Shown piece after piece: positions 1 through 6,597 of a DNA stretch of 9,343 bases. Numbering within the stretch: position 1 is the stretch's first letter; the number at the start of each line of letters is the position of its first letter. Source of the stretch: an uncultured Roseburia sp. (lineage in GTDB: Bacteria; Bacillota; Clostridia; Lachnospirales; Lachnospiraceae); the NCBI GenBank assembly GCA_945928585.1, contig CAMENQ010000075.1, forward strand, positions 1 to 9,343, given 5' to 3'. Below the pieces are notes generated by a model, which was not told the DNA's origin, did not search any database, and worked only from the letters and a program-made list of their open reading frames with translations. The translations under genes were made by a program, and so were the position numbers.

Positions 1-1
1 C

Positions 2-1153
2 ATAGCAGCATATAAGATTGCAGGACTTGCAAGCATGCTGAAAAAGCTTAATGCGAATGTAACAGTCTTAATGACGGAAAATGCCACCAATTTTATAAAT
101 CCCATTACATTTGAGACGCTTACGGGAAATAAGTGCCTTATTGATACATTTGACAGAAATTTCCAGTATAGTGTGGAGCATGTGTCACTGGCAAAAATTA
201 CTGATGTTGTTTTAGTGGCACCGGCATCGGCAAATGTCATAGGAAAGCTTGCTAATGGAATTGCAGATGATATGCTTACAACTACGGTAATGGCATGCAA
301 GTGTAAAAAAATCATTGCACCTGCCATGAACACAAATATGTACGAAAATCCTATAGTGCAGGATAATATTGAAAAGCTGAAAAGATTCGGAATGGAAGTA
401 ATAACTCCGGATACAGGTTACCTTGCCTGCGGCGATACGGGAGCAGGGAAAATGCCTTCGGAGGAAACACTTCTTGGGTATATTTTAAGGGAAATACAGT
501 GTGATAAGGACTTAAAAGGAAAAAAGGTGCTTGTAACGGCAGGTGCCACAAGAGAAAAAATTGACCCTGTAAGATATATTACAAATCATTCTACGGGAAA
601 GATGGGTTATGCCATAGCAAAAGCAGCAATGTTAAGAGGTGCAGAAGTTACACTTATTACAGGAATAACAAATCTGACACCGCCTATGTTTGTTAATGTT
701 ATAGAAGTGGAAAGTGCAGAGGATATGTATAAGGCCGTTATGAGCCATGCTGATGATGCTGACATTATTGTGAAATCTGCTGCTGTGGCAGATTACAGAC
801 CAAAAAATCCAGCTGACAATAAAATAAAAAAGAAAGACGGAGATATGTGTATAGAACTTGAACGGACAAAGGATATACTTAAAACTCTTGGGGAAAACAG
901 GCGTAAAAACCAGTTTATATGCGGCTTTTCTGCGGAAACGGAAAATATGCTTGAAAACAGCAGGTCTAAGCTTGAAAAAAAGAACATAGATATGATAGTG
1001 GCAAATAACCTGCTGGCAGAGGGAGCAGGCTTTGGAACAGACACAAATATAGTTACATTTATAACAGAAGATGAAACTGTGGAGAAGCCGGTTATGTCAA
1101 AGGATAAAGTAGCAGATGAAATATTAAGCTTTATATTATCAAAAATGAATTGA
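2..1153 (+). CDS. coaBC: Bifunctional CoaBC (phosphopantothenoylcysteine synthetase/decarboxylase), 5'-truncated by window edge
   Basis: Joins cysteine to 4'-phosphopantothenate (CoaB, CTP-dependent) and decarboxylates the product to 4'-phosphopantetheine (CoaC, FMN-dependent), the middle steps of cytosolic coenzyme A synthesis. The frame is open from base 2 (IAAYKIAGLASML...), so the true start lies upstream. The ATG at 35 is internal, and roughly a dozen residues appear to be missing. The CoaC half shows EHVSLAK with the expected active-site His, PASANVIGKLANGIADD, PAMNTNMYENP with the conserved Asn, and the flap LACGDTGAGKMPSEE with its Cys. The CoaB half starts near base 520 with KKVLVTAGATREKIDPVR, then ITNHSTGKMG (conserved Asn) and KSAAVADYRPK followed by a KIKKK run. 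About 383 residues are visible, in line with the roughly 400 usual for the fused enzyme. No intrinsic terminator is evident after the stop. The family call is firm. Confidence 0.96.
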   Translation: MAAYKIAGLASMLKKLNANVTVLMTENATNFINPITFETLTGNKCLIDTFDRNFQYSVEHVSLAKITDVVLVAPASANVIGKLANGIADDMLTTTVMACKCKKIIAPAMNTNMYENPIVQDNIEKLKRFGMEVITPDTGYLACGDTGAGKMPSEETLLGYILREIQCDKDLKGKKVLVTAGATREKIDPVRYITNHSTGKMGYAIAKAAMLRGAEVTLITGITNLTPPMFVNVIEVESAEDMYKAVMSHADDADIIVKSAAVADYRPKNPADNKIKKKDGDMCIELERTKDILKTLGENRRKNQFICGFSAETENMLENSRSKLEKKNIDMIVANNLLAEGAGFGTDTNIVTFITEDETVEKPVMSKDKVADEILSFILSKMN

Positions 1154-1232
1154 TGAGTATATGGATTTTCTTTTGTAATTATATTTGTGATAATGTACAA
1201 TATAATTGTGAAAAATGTTTGCATTTGTCAGT

Positions 1233-1259
1233 TAATGAATTGAGGAAAATGTCCGATAT
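1233..1259 (+). promoter_or_regulatory. Candidate sigma-28 (SigD/FliA) flagellar promoter
   Basis: The sequence reads TAAT (1233-1236), 15 bases, then TCCGATAT (1252-1259). The sigma-D consensus known from Bacillus is TAAA-N15-GCCGATAT, so 10 of 12 specified bases match with exact spacing. Transcription would start near 1266 and leave an AT-rich leader of about 110 bases before the next gene. Exact GCCGATAT also occurs twice inside coding sequence here (1646 and 8649) without a proper -35, so the -10 motif alone is weak. The intergenic position, the spacing and the -35 make this copy credible. Confidence 0.5.
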
Positions 1260-1375
1260 AAAAAATGCAAATATTAAAAGAAGATATAACAATTATATAA
1301 TGAACATAAACAATAAACAGCAACATATATATTTTGAGCTGCTTGTAAAATTAACAGAAAGGAGAGGTGGTACCT

Positions 1376-1771
1376 ATGAGAATATCAGGAGATGACATGT
1401 TTGATTACAGCAGGATAAGTTTATATAAAAAAGAGATACCACAGACAGCTCCGGATAAGCAGGTATCAGATGGTAGCAGTGTACAGATAAAGAAACAGCC
1501 TCTTACACAACAGACTGCTGATGCAAATGCAGAAGAAAAACCAGACATTCAGGAGGCAAAAAAACAGACATCCAACCAGACAGAGGTTCTTGATTATGCG
1601 AGAAATGCAGGCCTTGTAGCGGATAAGGAGCTGATAGGCATAGATGCCGATATAAGACAGCTTGATGTGGAAAAAGCAGTTTCTTCCATGAAAAAGGACA
1701 GCGTCCTTCAAGGATATCAGTACTTTGTAGGAAATCTTTCTACAACGGATGGTACAGTTACAAGAAAATAA
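1376..1771 (+). CDS. Small hydrophilic protein, probable motility-associated protein of unknown function
   Basis: A 131-residue soluble protein whose function I do not recognise. I chose the ATG at 1376 because AAAGGAGAGG (1358-1367) sits at good ribosome-site spacing before it; a GTG at 1367 overlaps that site and is unlikely. There is no signal peptide or membrane segment. Residues about 20-75 are low-complexity and rich in Gln, Lys, Ala and Asp, probably disordered. The last 45 residues look structured and carry a distinctive block, DVEKAVSSMKKDSVLQGYQYFVG. I associate similar C-terminal blocks with small proteins near flagellar genes in Lachnospiraceae, but that is unverified memory. A sigma-28-like promoter lies upstream and a strong terminator follows, so it is probably transcribed alone as part of the flagellar regulon. 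That it is a real gene is well supported; its role is inferred from promoter context only. Confidence 0.8.
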   Translation: MRISGDDMFDYSRISLYKKEIPQTAPDKQVSDGSSVQIKKQPLTQQTADANAEEKPDIQEAKKQTSNQTEVLDYARNAGLVADKELIGIDADIRQLDVEKAVSSMKKDSVLQGYQYFVGNLSTTDGTVTRK

Positions 1772-1780
1772 AAATATACA

Positions 1781-1820
1781 AAAATAACTGCCCACAGGGA
1801 AATCCTGTGGGTTAGTTTTT
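1781..1820 (+). terminator. Rho-independent terminator
   Basis: An 8-bp GC-rich stem, CCCACAGG (1791-1798) with CCTGTGGG (1804-1811), closes a GAAAT loop and is extended by flanking AACT/AGTT pairing. A T run at 1816-1820 follows. It lies 20 bases after the stop of the 131-residue protein and separates it from kdgK. The preceding A run would allow weaker termination from the other strand. Confidence 0.9.
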
Positions 1821-1863
1821 AAAAACAATATTTCAGAATAACAGTGCAGAAGAGAGGTATAAT

Positions 1864-2901
1864 ATGGTAAATATAGTAACAATGGGAGAACTTCTTGTAA
1901 GAATTTCCACAGTAAATCATAATACATTTTCACAGGCAGGTGAATTTCAGGTGAATTATGGCGGAGGTGAGGCAAATGTAGCGGCTTCACTGGCACAGTT
2001 TGGTCATAATGTACGTTTTGTGACTAAGCTCCCGGATAACCCCATTGCAGATTGTGCCATAAATGCACTTTACAGAATGCACGTAAATACTGATTATATT
2101 GTCCGTGGCGGGGAAAGAATAGGAAGCTATTATCTTGAAACTGGTTCTTCCGTCAGGCCGTCAAGGGTAATTTACGACAGAAAGCATTCAGCCATAAGTG
2201 AAGCAGTGGCAGAAGAATTTGAATTTGATGAGATTTATAATAATACAGAACTGCTCCACATTTCAGGTATAACGGCAGGCATAAGTGAAAAAGGAGCTAA
2301 GCTTACGGAAGCCTTCGCAAGGGAAGCAAAGGATAGAAACATAAAAATATCATTTGATGTAAATTACAGGGGAAAGCTGTGGACGATGGATGAGGCATCA
2401 AAGGTAATGCCAAAACTTGTGGAAATGGCAGACATAGTATTTGCAGGACCGGTTGACTGTATAAAAATTCTGGGCTGTACAGATACTATAGGAGAAGATA
2501 CCGGTAGGGCAATGGAAGACAAAAAAGTGGGAGAGCAGGTTTTAAAAGAACTTGCAGAAAAGTATGGCATAAGGTATGTCATAAATTCCCAAAGAGAAAG
2601 CATTTCAGCCACACACAATATGATAGGAGCAAGGATACTGAACGGAAAGACAGGAGAATTTGTATATTCAAAATGCTATGATGTGGACAGCATAGTAGAC
2701 AGGGTAGGCGGCGGAGATGCACTGGCAGCAGGAGTATTGTCAGCATTATCATATGATTATGAAGATTATGCAGGTGCAATAGAATTTGGAGCTGCAGCAT
2801 CAGCCATAAAACATACAATAAACGGAGACTACAATATTGCTTCAAAGGAAACAGTGGAAGAGCTCGTAAGAAGTGGTGGAAGCGGGCTTATAAGAAGATA
2901 G
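1864..2901 (+). CDS. kdgK: 2-dehydro-3-deoxygluconokinase (KDG kinase), PfkB/ribokinase family
   Basis: Phosphorylates 2-keto-3-deoxy-D-gluconate with ATP to KDPG in the cytosol, the step that brings pectin- and uronate-derived carbon to KDPG aldolase. The 345 residues match the usual PfkB length. GGGEANVAASLAQFG (33-47) is the N-terminal sugar-binding PfkB signature. DVNYRGKLW (165-173) resembles the DVNYRPKLW-type block typical of KDG kinases. RVGGGDALAAG (280-290) is the C-terminal signature, with D285 as the expected catalytic base and the GGGD stretch as anion hole. The start ATG at 1864 follows GAGAGG at 1852-1857. A terminator lies just upstream and I see no convincing promoter in the 44 bases between, so readthrough may contribute. 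No uronate-pathway neighbours are in the window. The PfkB family is certain; KDG specificity is likely but not proven against related sugar kinases. Confidence 0.88.
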   Translation: MVNIVTMGELLVRISTVNHNTFSQAGEFQVNYGGGEANVAASLAQFGHNVRFVTKLPDNPIADCAINALYRMHVNTDYIVRGGERIGSYYLETGSSVRPSRVIYDRKHSAISEAVAEEFEFDEIYNNTELLHISGITAGISEKGAKLTEAFAREAKDRNIKISFDVNYRGKLWTMDEASKVMPKLVEMADIVFAGPVDCIKILGCTDTIGEDTGRAMEDKKVGEQVLKELAEKYGIRYVINSQRESISATHNMIGARILNGKTGEFVYSKCYDVDSIVDRVGGGDALAAGVLSALSYDYEDYAGAIEFGAAASAIKHTINGDYNIASKETVEELVRSGGSGLIRR

Positions 2902-2914
2902 AGGTTCAGCACTG

Positions 2915-3106
2915 TCGTCTTTATTTGTGGATGAGTACTGCTGCGGAATATTGTAGTGATTTAGCAGGTCTGCATAGGCTGGTGGCGGAAAATCTTATAT
3001 TATACTCTGCAAACGAGGTAACGCTCCGGCGAACTAACTTCTAACGCAGACTAAGACGCTCAGGAATGCCTTCGCGCCGGCAGTACTCATCCACAAATAA
3101 AGACGA
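2915..3106. repeat. 192-bp element bounded by 27-bp perfect inverted repeats (MITE-like or structured intergenic repeat)
   Basis: Bases 2915-2941 are the exact reverse complement of 3080-3106 (27 of 27), enclosing 138 bases. A shorter outer match (GTTCA at 2904-2908, TGAAC at 3110-3114) adds an imperfect base to the hairpin. Inside, GTCTGC (2968-2973) can pair with GCAGAC (3046-3051), so a transcript could form a long closing stem with a nested stem. No T run follows, so it is not a normal intrinsic terminator for kdgK, whose stop is 13 bases away. The interior is more GC-rich than the surrounding intergenic DNA. I see no transposase and no obvious target-site duplication. It resembles a miniature inverted-repeat element or a dispersed palindromic repeat. 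Copy number cannot be judged from one window. Confidence 0.75.
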
Positions 3107-3149
3107 GAATGAACTGTTATAAAAAAATTGGAAAAAATAAAAAAAGTAC

Positions 3150-3178
3150 TTGCCAAATGAAATGATTTAGTATATAAT
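3150..3178 (+). promoter_or_regulatory. Sigma-70-type (SigA) promoter of tRNA-Gln
   Basis: TTGCCA (3150-3155), a 17-base spacer and a perfect TATAAT (3173-3178) place the transcription start near 3185, about 13 bases before the tRNA. Strength and position fit a stable-RNA promoter. Confidence 0.85.
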
Positions 3179-3197
3179 ACTTTTTGTTGTGACATAC

Positions 3198-3270
3198 TGG
3201 CCCATCGCCAAATGGTAAGGCACTGGACTCTGACTCCAGCATTTTCAAGGTTCGAATCCTTGTGGGCCAG
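3198..3270 (+). tRNA. tRNA-Gln (anticodon CUG)
   Basis: All arms fold. The acceptor TGGCCCA (3198-3204) pairs fully with TGGGCCA (3263-3269). The D stem is GCC/GGC (3207-3209, 3219-3221). The anticodon stem CTGGA/TCCAG encloses the loop CTCTGAC with anticodon CTG at 3230-3232. The T stem CAAGG/CCTTG encloses TTCGAAT. Discriminator base 73 is G, as expected for glutamine tRNAs. CCA is not encoded and would be added enzymatically. The gene stands alone with its own promoter and terminator. Codon CAG is common in the neighbouring genes, so this CUG isoacceptor should be well used. Confidence 0.97.
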
Positions 3271-3278
3271 CTTTTAAA

Positions 3279-3308
3279 AGAGAGTGAAGTTATTCACTCT
3301 CTTTTTTT
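3279..3308 (+). terminator. Rho-independent terminator of tRNA-Gln
   Basis: A perfect 10-bp stem, AGAGAGTGAA (3279-3288) with TTCACTCTCT (3293-3302), closes a GTTA loop and runs into seven T's (3302-3308). It starts nine bases after the tRNA. It also appears to have been the landing site of the group IIC intron that begins 8 bases after the T run. Confidence 0.93.
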
Positions 3309-3571
3309 ATTTTAGGTGCGCCTTGCGGCGCACGTCACTAATGGATGAAAGTTCCTAATCCGCCCTAGTAGTGGGAAGGATATAGCCAAGACCAAGGGTG
3401 TCCTATTCATAGAAACTACTATGATTAACGCGAGGGGAATCTGAAGGAAGGTGGAGGCAAATCTCTGGTCTGACGAACAGAAATCACATCAGGCTATAGT
3501 TAAGGATAAGGTTGCTAAACAAACCAAAGTCCAATAAATGCTCGGAATTAACTATAGTAAATGTGGAAGAT

Positions 3572-3772
3572 ATATGGAAGAAAATCAAGACAAAGTACCG
3601 AATGCTTAAAGGACTCGGGCTTGAACATTGGAAAGCAAAAGAACTTGCGTGTAGCAGAAAAGGTTACTGGCGTATGGCACAAGTGCTTAACTCGGTAATC
3701 ACAAATAAAAAAATAGCCAAGATGGGATATACATCTATGTTTGACTATTATCTGGTAGTCTATGAAAACTAA
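3572..3772 (+). pseudogene. C-terminal remnant of group II intron reverse transcriptase/maturase
   Basis: About 66 codons matching the end of class C intron-encoded proteins: IWKKIKTKYRMLKGLGL, then the typical SRKGYWRMA, ITNKKIAKMGY and a final FDYYLVVYEN before TAA at 3770-3772. This is the tail of the maturase, after the reverse transcriptase fingers, palm and most of the X domain, all of which are absent. The frame continues upstream to a TTG at 3512 with no stop, but those codons translate intron domain I RNA and are not protein-derived, and no ribosome site precedes them. It is a deletion remnant with no expected activity. In an intact intron the coding sequence would lie in domain IV, just before domain V, as the tail does here. 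Confidence 0.85.
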
Positions 3773-3773
3773 A

Positions 3774-3851
3774 GAACCGCCGTGTACCGAACGGTATGCA
3801 CGGTGGTGTGAGAGGTCGGCTAATCAACTAATGGTTAGCCTCCTACTCGAT
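3774..3851 (+). ncRNA. Group II intron domains V and VI
   Basis: Domain V pairs 3776-3784 (ACCGCCGTG) with 3799-3807 (CACGGTGGT). It then has a two-base bulge (3797-3798) and a 4-bp upper stem, 3785-3788 with 3793-3796, around a GAAC loop. The metal-binding triad is CGC at 3778-3780, the form seen in group IIC. Domain VI pairs GAGAGG (3810-3815) with CCT and CTC (3842-3844, 3846-3848), leaving A3845 bulged as branch point, seven bases from the 3' end. A 9-bp apical stem spans 3818-3840. All diagnostic parts are intact despite the internal deletion. Confidence 0.9.
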
Positions 3852-3952
3852 TGAAAAAGGTATAATAATTCAAAAATAATAAAATAAGTTTAACAAAAGA
3901 ATATTCAGATTACCAAAAGATTAATAATTTTAATAAAATATTAAAAAAACTC

Positions 3953-3981
3953 TTGCTAAAATTTAAAAACAAGATTATAAT
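3953..3981 (+). promoter_or_regulatory. SigA promoter of the arabinanase gene
   Basis: TTGCTA (3953-3958), 17 bases, then a perfect TATAAT (3976-3981) predict a start near 3988 and a leader of about 42 bases ending in the ribosome site AGGAGG (4016-4021). The region from the intron end (3852) to here is very AT-rich. I see no operator palindrome in it, so sugar control, if any, is not visible. Confidence 0.8.
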
Positions 3982-4029
3982 GACAAATGAAGAAGGTAAA
4001 TTAACAATTTTTTTCAGGAGGAAAGCAAA

Positions 4030-6522
4030 ATGAGAAAGGTATTCAAACAGCTTGCAGCATTGGGGTTGACGGCATGTATGGTAGTTCAGGGCTTGGTATT
4101 GCCATCTGATAATGGCGGTGCTATAACTGCAGAAGCAGCCGCCTTAAGCACACAGAGAGTCTCTGTACATGATCCGTCTATAGTAAAAGATGGTGGTAAT
4201 TATTATTTGTTTGGAACACACCTTGGAACAGCAGTATCAAGTGATTTGACTTCATGGAGTACAAAGAGTACCAGTCTGGATACGGAGTATTCATCTGTAT
4301 TTGGTCAGTGTGCATCATGGTCACAGAAAGGCAGCAGTTCATATGATTTAAAGAGTAATCTGTGGGCACCGGATGTAATATATAATTCAACCATGGGTAA
4401 ATGGTGTATGTACATGAGTGTAAATGGAGATAATTATTATTCGTCTATTGCACTTGCTACGGCAGACAGTATTACAGGACCTTATACATACGCAGGAACA
4501 GTAGTATACTCAGGATTTACTAATTCATCTGAGGCAAGTGAAACAGATTATGCTAAGGTTATGGGAACAAACACAGTTGCCAGCAGATATTTGTCAAGTG
4601 GCAAATGGAATTCTGCATATGGCACAAATGCTATAGATCCATGTGTAATCTATGATAGTAATGGTGATTTATGGATGTCATACGGTTCATGGTTTGGTGG
4701 CATATATATGTTGAAGCTTGATAAAAATACAGGACTTAGAGATTATTCATATACATATTCAACAACCACAAACTCATCAGACCAGTATATGGGAAAAAGA
4801 ATAGCAGGCGGATATGGCGGAACAGGAGAAGGCTCATATATAGTATATGATAAGGAAGCAGGATACTATTATCTTTATATGTCATATTGCGGACTTGATG
4901 CGACAGATAGCTTTAGCGGATATCATATAAGACTTTTCAGATCAAAGAATATAACAGGACCATATACGGATGCCGCAGGTAATGCAGCTATAAGAACAAG
5001 CAGTTCGGATGACCAGTCTGTAAAAGGAATAAAGCTTTTTGGAAATTATTCTTTTTCATCACTTTCCGGCAACAATGAGCTTAGTTCAAACGGATATATG
5101 TCAGGTGGACATAATTCTGCCATGGTAGATATAGATGGTTCGAGATATCTTATTTATCATACAAGATTTAATACAGGAAATGAGTATCATCAGGTAAGAG
5201 TTCATCAGCAGTTTTTAAACCAGGACAACTGGCCTGTAACGGCAGTTTATGAATATCTTGGAAGCCAGATATCAGAAACAGGTTATTCTACCAGTGATAT
5301 GGTAGGAACATATGAATTTGTTAATCATGGAAACAGTGCGATAACAGCTTATACAGGTATGTTATCCACACTTACCGTAAGTCTTAACTCAAATGGAACC
5401 ATATCAGGAGATGTTACAGGTACATGGTCATATACATCAGGTACATATTACTGTCAGATGGTAATAGATGGAGTTACATATAAGGGAGTGTTCTTTAAAC
5501 AGTACGATGAATCAAATACCAATACAGAGGTAATGACATTTTCACTTATTGGAAGTAACGACCAGAGCATATGGGGTTCAAAGGTATCAAACAATGAAAA
5601 CGCAGTATCATCAACAGGCTCTTCAACAGCAAATATGGATGGTGTGTATTATATAGAAAATGTATTCAGCGGACTTTATCTTGATGTAGCAGATGGTTCA
5701 ACTGCAGATGGAACAAACATAAGACAGTGGAGCTACAACGGAAGTCAGGCACAGAAATTTAAGCTTGTATCTGACGGAAACGGATATTATTCCATACTTA
5801 CAGGTGCAACGAATTATACCGGATGTGTAGATATAACAAACGGTTCGGCTGATGATGGTACAAATGTTGAACAGTGGACATACTGGGGCGGTGATATGCA
5901 GAAGTTTGAGATTGTGCATATAAGTGGAGGCCAGTATGCCATAAAAACAAAATGTTCATCAGGTAAAAGCGGACTTGACGTATATGGCTGGAGTACTGAG
6001 GCAGGAGGCAATATAAACCAGTGGAATTACTGGGGAGGAGAATGTCAGCTTTGGTATCTTAAGGCTGCAGAGGCTTCTACAAGCTATGAGGGCACATATT
6101 ATCTTCAGAGTAAGTCAAGCGGACTTTATCTTGATGTAGTAAATGGTTCAGATACAGACGGAGCCAACATACAGCAGTGGGAGTACAATGGCTGTGATGC
6201 ACAGAAATTTAAGTTTGTGGCTGACGGAAACGGAGATTATTATATTTTAACAGGTGCATCAGGTTATACAAAGTGTCTGGATGTTTATAATGGTGAAACT
6301 TCTGACGGAACAAACGTAGATCAGTGGACATACTGGGGCGGTAAGATGCAGAAGTATCATATTACAAAGGTAGGAAATTATATAGCCATAAGAACATTAA
6401 GCAATAATTATAAGTCATGTCTTGATGTATATGGATGGAGTACCTCAAATGGTGGAAATATCGGATTGTGGAGCTATTGGGCAGGTGACTGTCAGCTCTT
6501 TAAACTGATAAAAGCAGAATAA
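4030..6522 (+). CDS. Secreted GH43 arabinan endo-1,5-alpha-L-arabinosidase with GH43 C-terminal domain and two CBM13/ricin-type domains
   Basis: Predicted to cut alpha-1,5-L-arabinan, the side chains of pectin, outside the cell. The 830 residues start at an ATG eight bases after AGGAGG. A signal peptide has MRK, a hydrophobic core at 7-25 and likely cleavage near AEA at 34-37. The five-bladed GH43 domain runs about 43-410: D48 in VHDPS (base), D203 in NAIDPCVIYD (pKa modulator), E267 in GTGEGSYIVYD (acid) and H361 in GGHNSAM, where arabinanases bind a metal ion. A beta-rich domain of the GH43_C type spans about 424-518. After a Ser/Asn-rich linker, two ricin-type beta-trefoils lie at 538-678 and 687-829, each with three repeats carrying QKF, QLW or QLF in place of QxW. 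No cell-wall anchor is present, so the enzyme is probably released. GH43 is firm; endo-arabinanase is the best of its possible activities. Promoter and terminator make it a single-gene unit. Confidence 0.92.
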   Translation: MRKVFKQLAALGLTACMVVQGLVLPSDNGGAITAEAAALSTQRVSVHDPSIVKDGGNYYLFGTHLGTAVSSDLTSWSTKSTSLDTEYSSVFGQCASWSQKGSSSYDLKSNLWAPDVIYNSTMGKWCMYMSVNGDNYYSSIALATADSITGPYTYAGTVVYSGFTNSSEASETDYAKVMGTNTVASRYLSSGKWNSAYGTNAIDPCVIYDSNGDLWMSYGSWFGGIYMLKLDKNTGLRDYSYTYSTTTNSSDQYMGKRIAGGYGGTGEGSYIVYDKEAGYYYLYMSYCGLDATDSFSGYHIRLFRSKNITGPYTDAAGNAAIRTSSSDDQSVKGIKLFGNYSFSSLSGNNELSSNGYMSGGHNSAMVDIDGSRYLIYHTRFNTGNEYHQVRVHQQFLNQDNWPVTAVYEYLGSQISETGYSTSDMVGTYEFVNHGNSAITAYTGMLSTLTVSLNSNGTISGDVTGTWSYTSGTYYCQMVIDGVTYKGVFFKQYDESNTNTEVMTFSLIGSNDQSIWGSKVSNNENAVSSTGSSTANMDGVYYIENVFSGLYLDVADGSTADGTNIRQWSYNGSQAQKFKLVSDGNGYYSILTGATNYTGCVDITNGSADDGTNVEQWTYWGGDMQKFEIVHISGGQYAIKTKCSSGKSGLDVYGWSTEAGGNINQWNYWGGECQLWYLKAAEASTSYEGTYYLQSKSSGLYLDVVNGSDTDGANIQQWEYNGCDAQKFKFVADGNGDYYILTGASGYTKCLDVYNGETSDGTNVDQWTYWGGKMQKYHITKVGNYIAIRTLSNNYKSCLDVYGWSTSNGGNIGLWSYWAGDCQLFKLIKAE
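5641..6519 (+). repeat. In-gene tandem duplication encoding the two CBM13 domains
   Basis: The two lectin-type domains are direct repeats at DNA level with a 450-base offset. AGCGGACTTTATCTTGATGT starts at both 5668 and 6118, and CAGTGGACATACTGGGGCGG at both 5872 and 6322. A later shared GAGTAC (5991 and 6438) shows the offset falling to 447, a one-codon deletion in the second copy. Many remaining differences look synonymous or conservative. This fits a duplication of one whole trefoil plus linker after the gene acquired a single copy. Confidence 0.85.
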
Positions 6523-6540
6523 ACAGTATTTATATTATAT

Positions 6541-6576
6541 AAAAGGGAAAGAGCTATAAACAGTTCTTTCCCTTTT
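6541..6576 (+). terminator. Rho-independent terminator of the arabinanase gene
   Basis: A 15-bp stem with one G-T pair, AAAAGGGAAAGAGCT (6541-6555) with AGTTCTTTCCCTTTT (6562-6576), closes an ATAAAC loop. The T tract is the last part of the stem, and the A tract on the left makes the structure able to work on both strands. Confidence 0.88.
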
Positions 6577-6597
6577 GTGTATGATTCATAAATAATA

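Larger units (their letters stand above)
3316..3851 (+). mobile_element. Internally deleted group IIC (bacterial class C) intron
   Basis: A group II intron remnant of 536 bases. The 5' end is GTGCG (3316), beginning a GTGCGCC/GGCGCAC hairpin (3316-3333). The domain I core that follows resembles the Oceanobacillus iheyensis IIC intron as I remember it: AAGGGTGTCC, GGAATCTGAAGGAAG, TCTGACGAACA and AACCAAAGTCC in the same order. The 3' end holds domain V with a CGC triad and domain VI with a bulged A, ending in AT at 3851. Between about 3550 and 3580 the RNA passes straight into the last maturase codons, so domains II and III and most of the reverse transcriptase gene are gone. Full-length class C introns are usually near 2 kb. 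Placement directly after an intrinsic terminator is the hallmark of class C insertion. It cannot move alone and probably splices poorly or not at all. Boundaries come from motifs, without a search. Confidence 0.85.

Noticed and set aside
1175..1209. AT-only dyad AATTATATT/AATATAATT after coaBC as a terminator
   Set aside because: The stem has no GC pairs apart from possible G-T wobbles and no T run follows; it would not terminate efficiently.
1150..1395. Open frame of 81 codons between coaBC and the 131-residue gene
   Set aside because: It overlaps both neighbours' ends, has no ribosome site, a Cys/Asn/Tyr-rich composition typical of translated AT-rich spacer, and covers the sigma-28 promoter and the next gene's ribosome site.
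1646..1653. Exact sigma-28 -10 (GCCGATAT) inside the 131-residue gene
   Set aside because: The -35 position is GGAG at correct spacing and the site lies within coding sequence (codons for A-D-I); likely chance.
2915..3106. The inverted repeat as the kdgK terminator or as a CRISPR repeat unit
   Set aside because: No T run follows the stem, and there are only two oppositely oriented copies with no regular spacers.
3512..3571. N-terminal part of an apparent 86-residue protein starting at TTG 3512
   Set aside because: These codons are group IIC domain I RNA sequence; only the part from about 3572 is maturase-derived.
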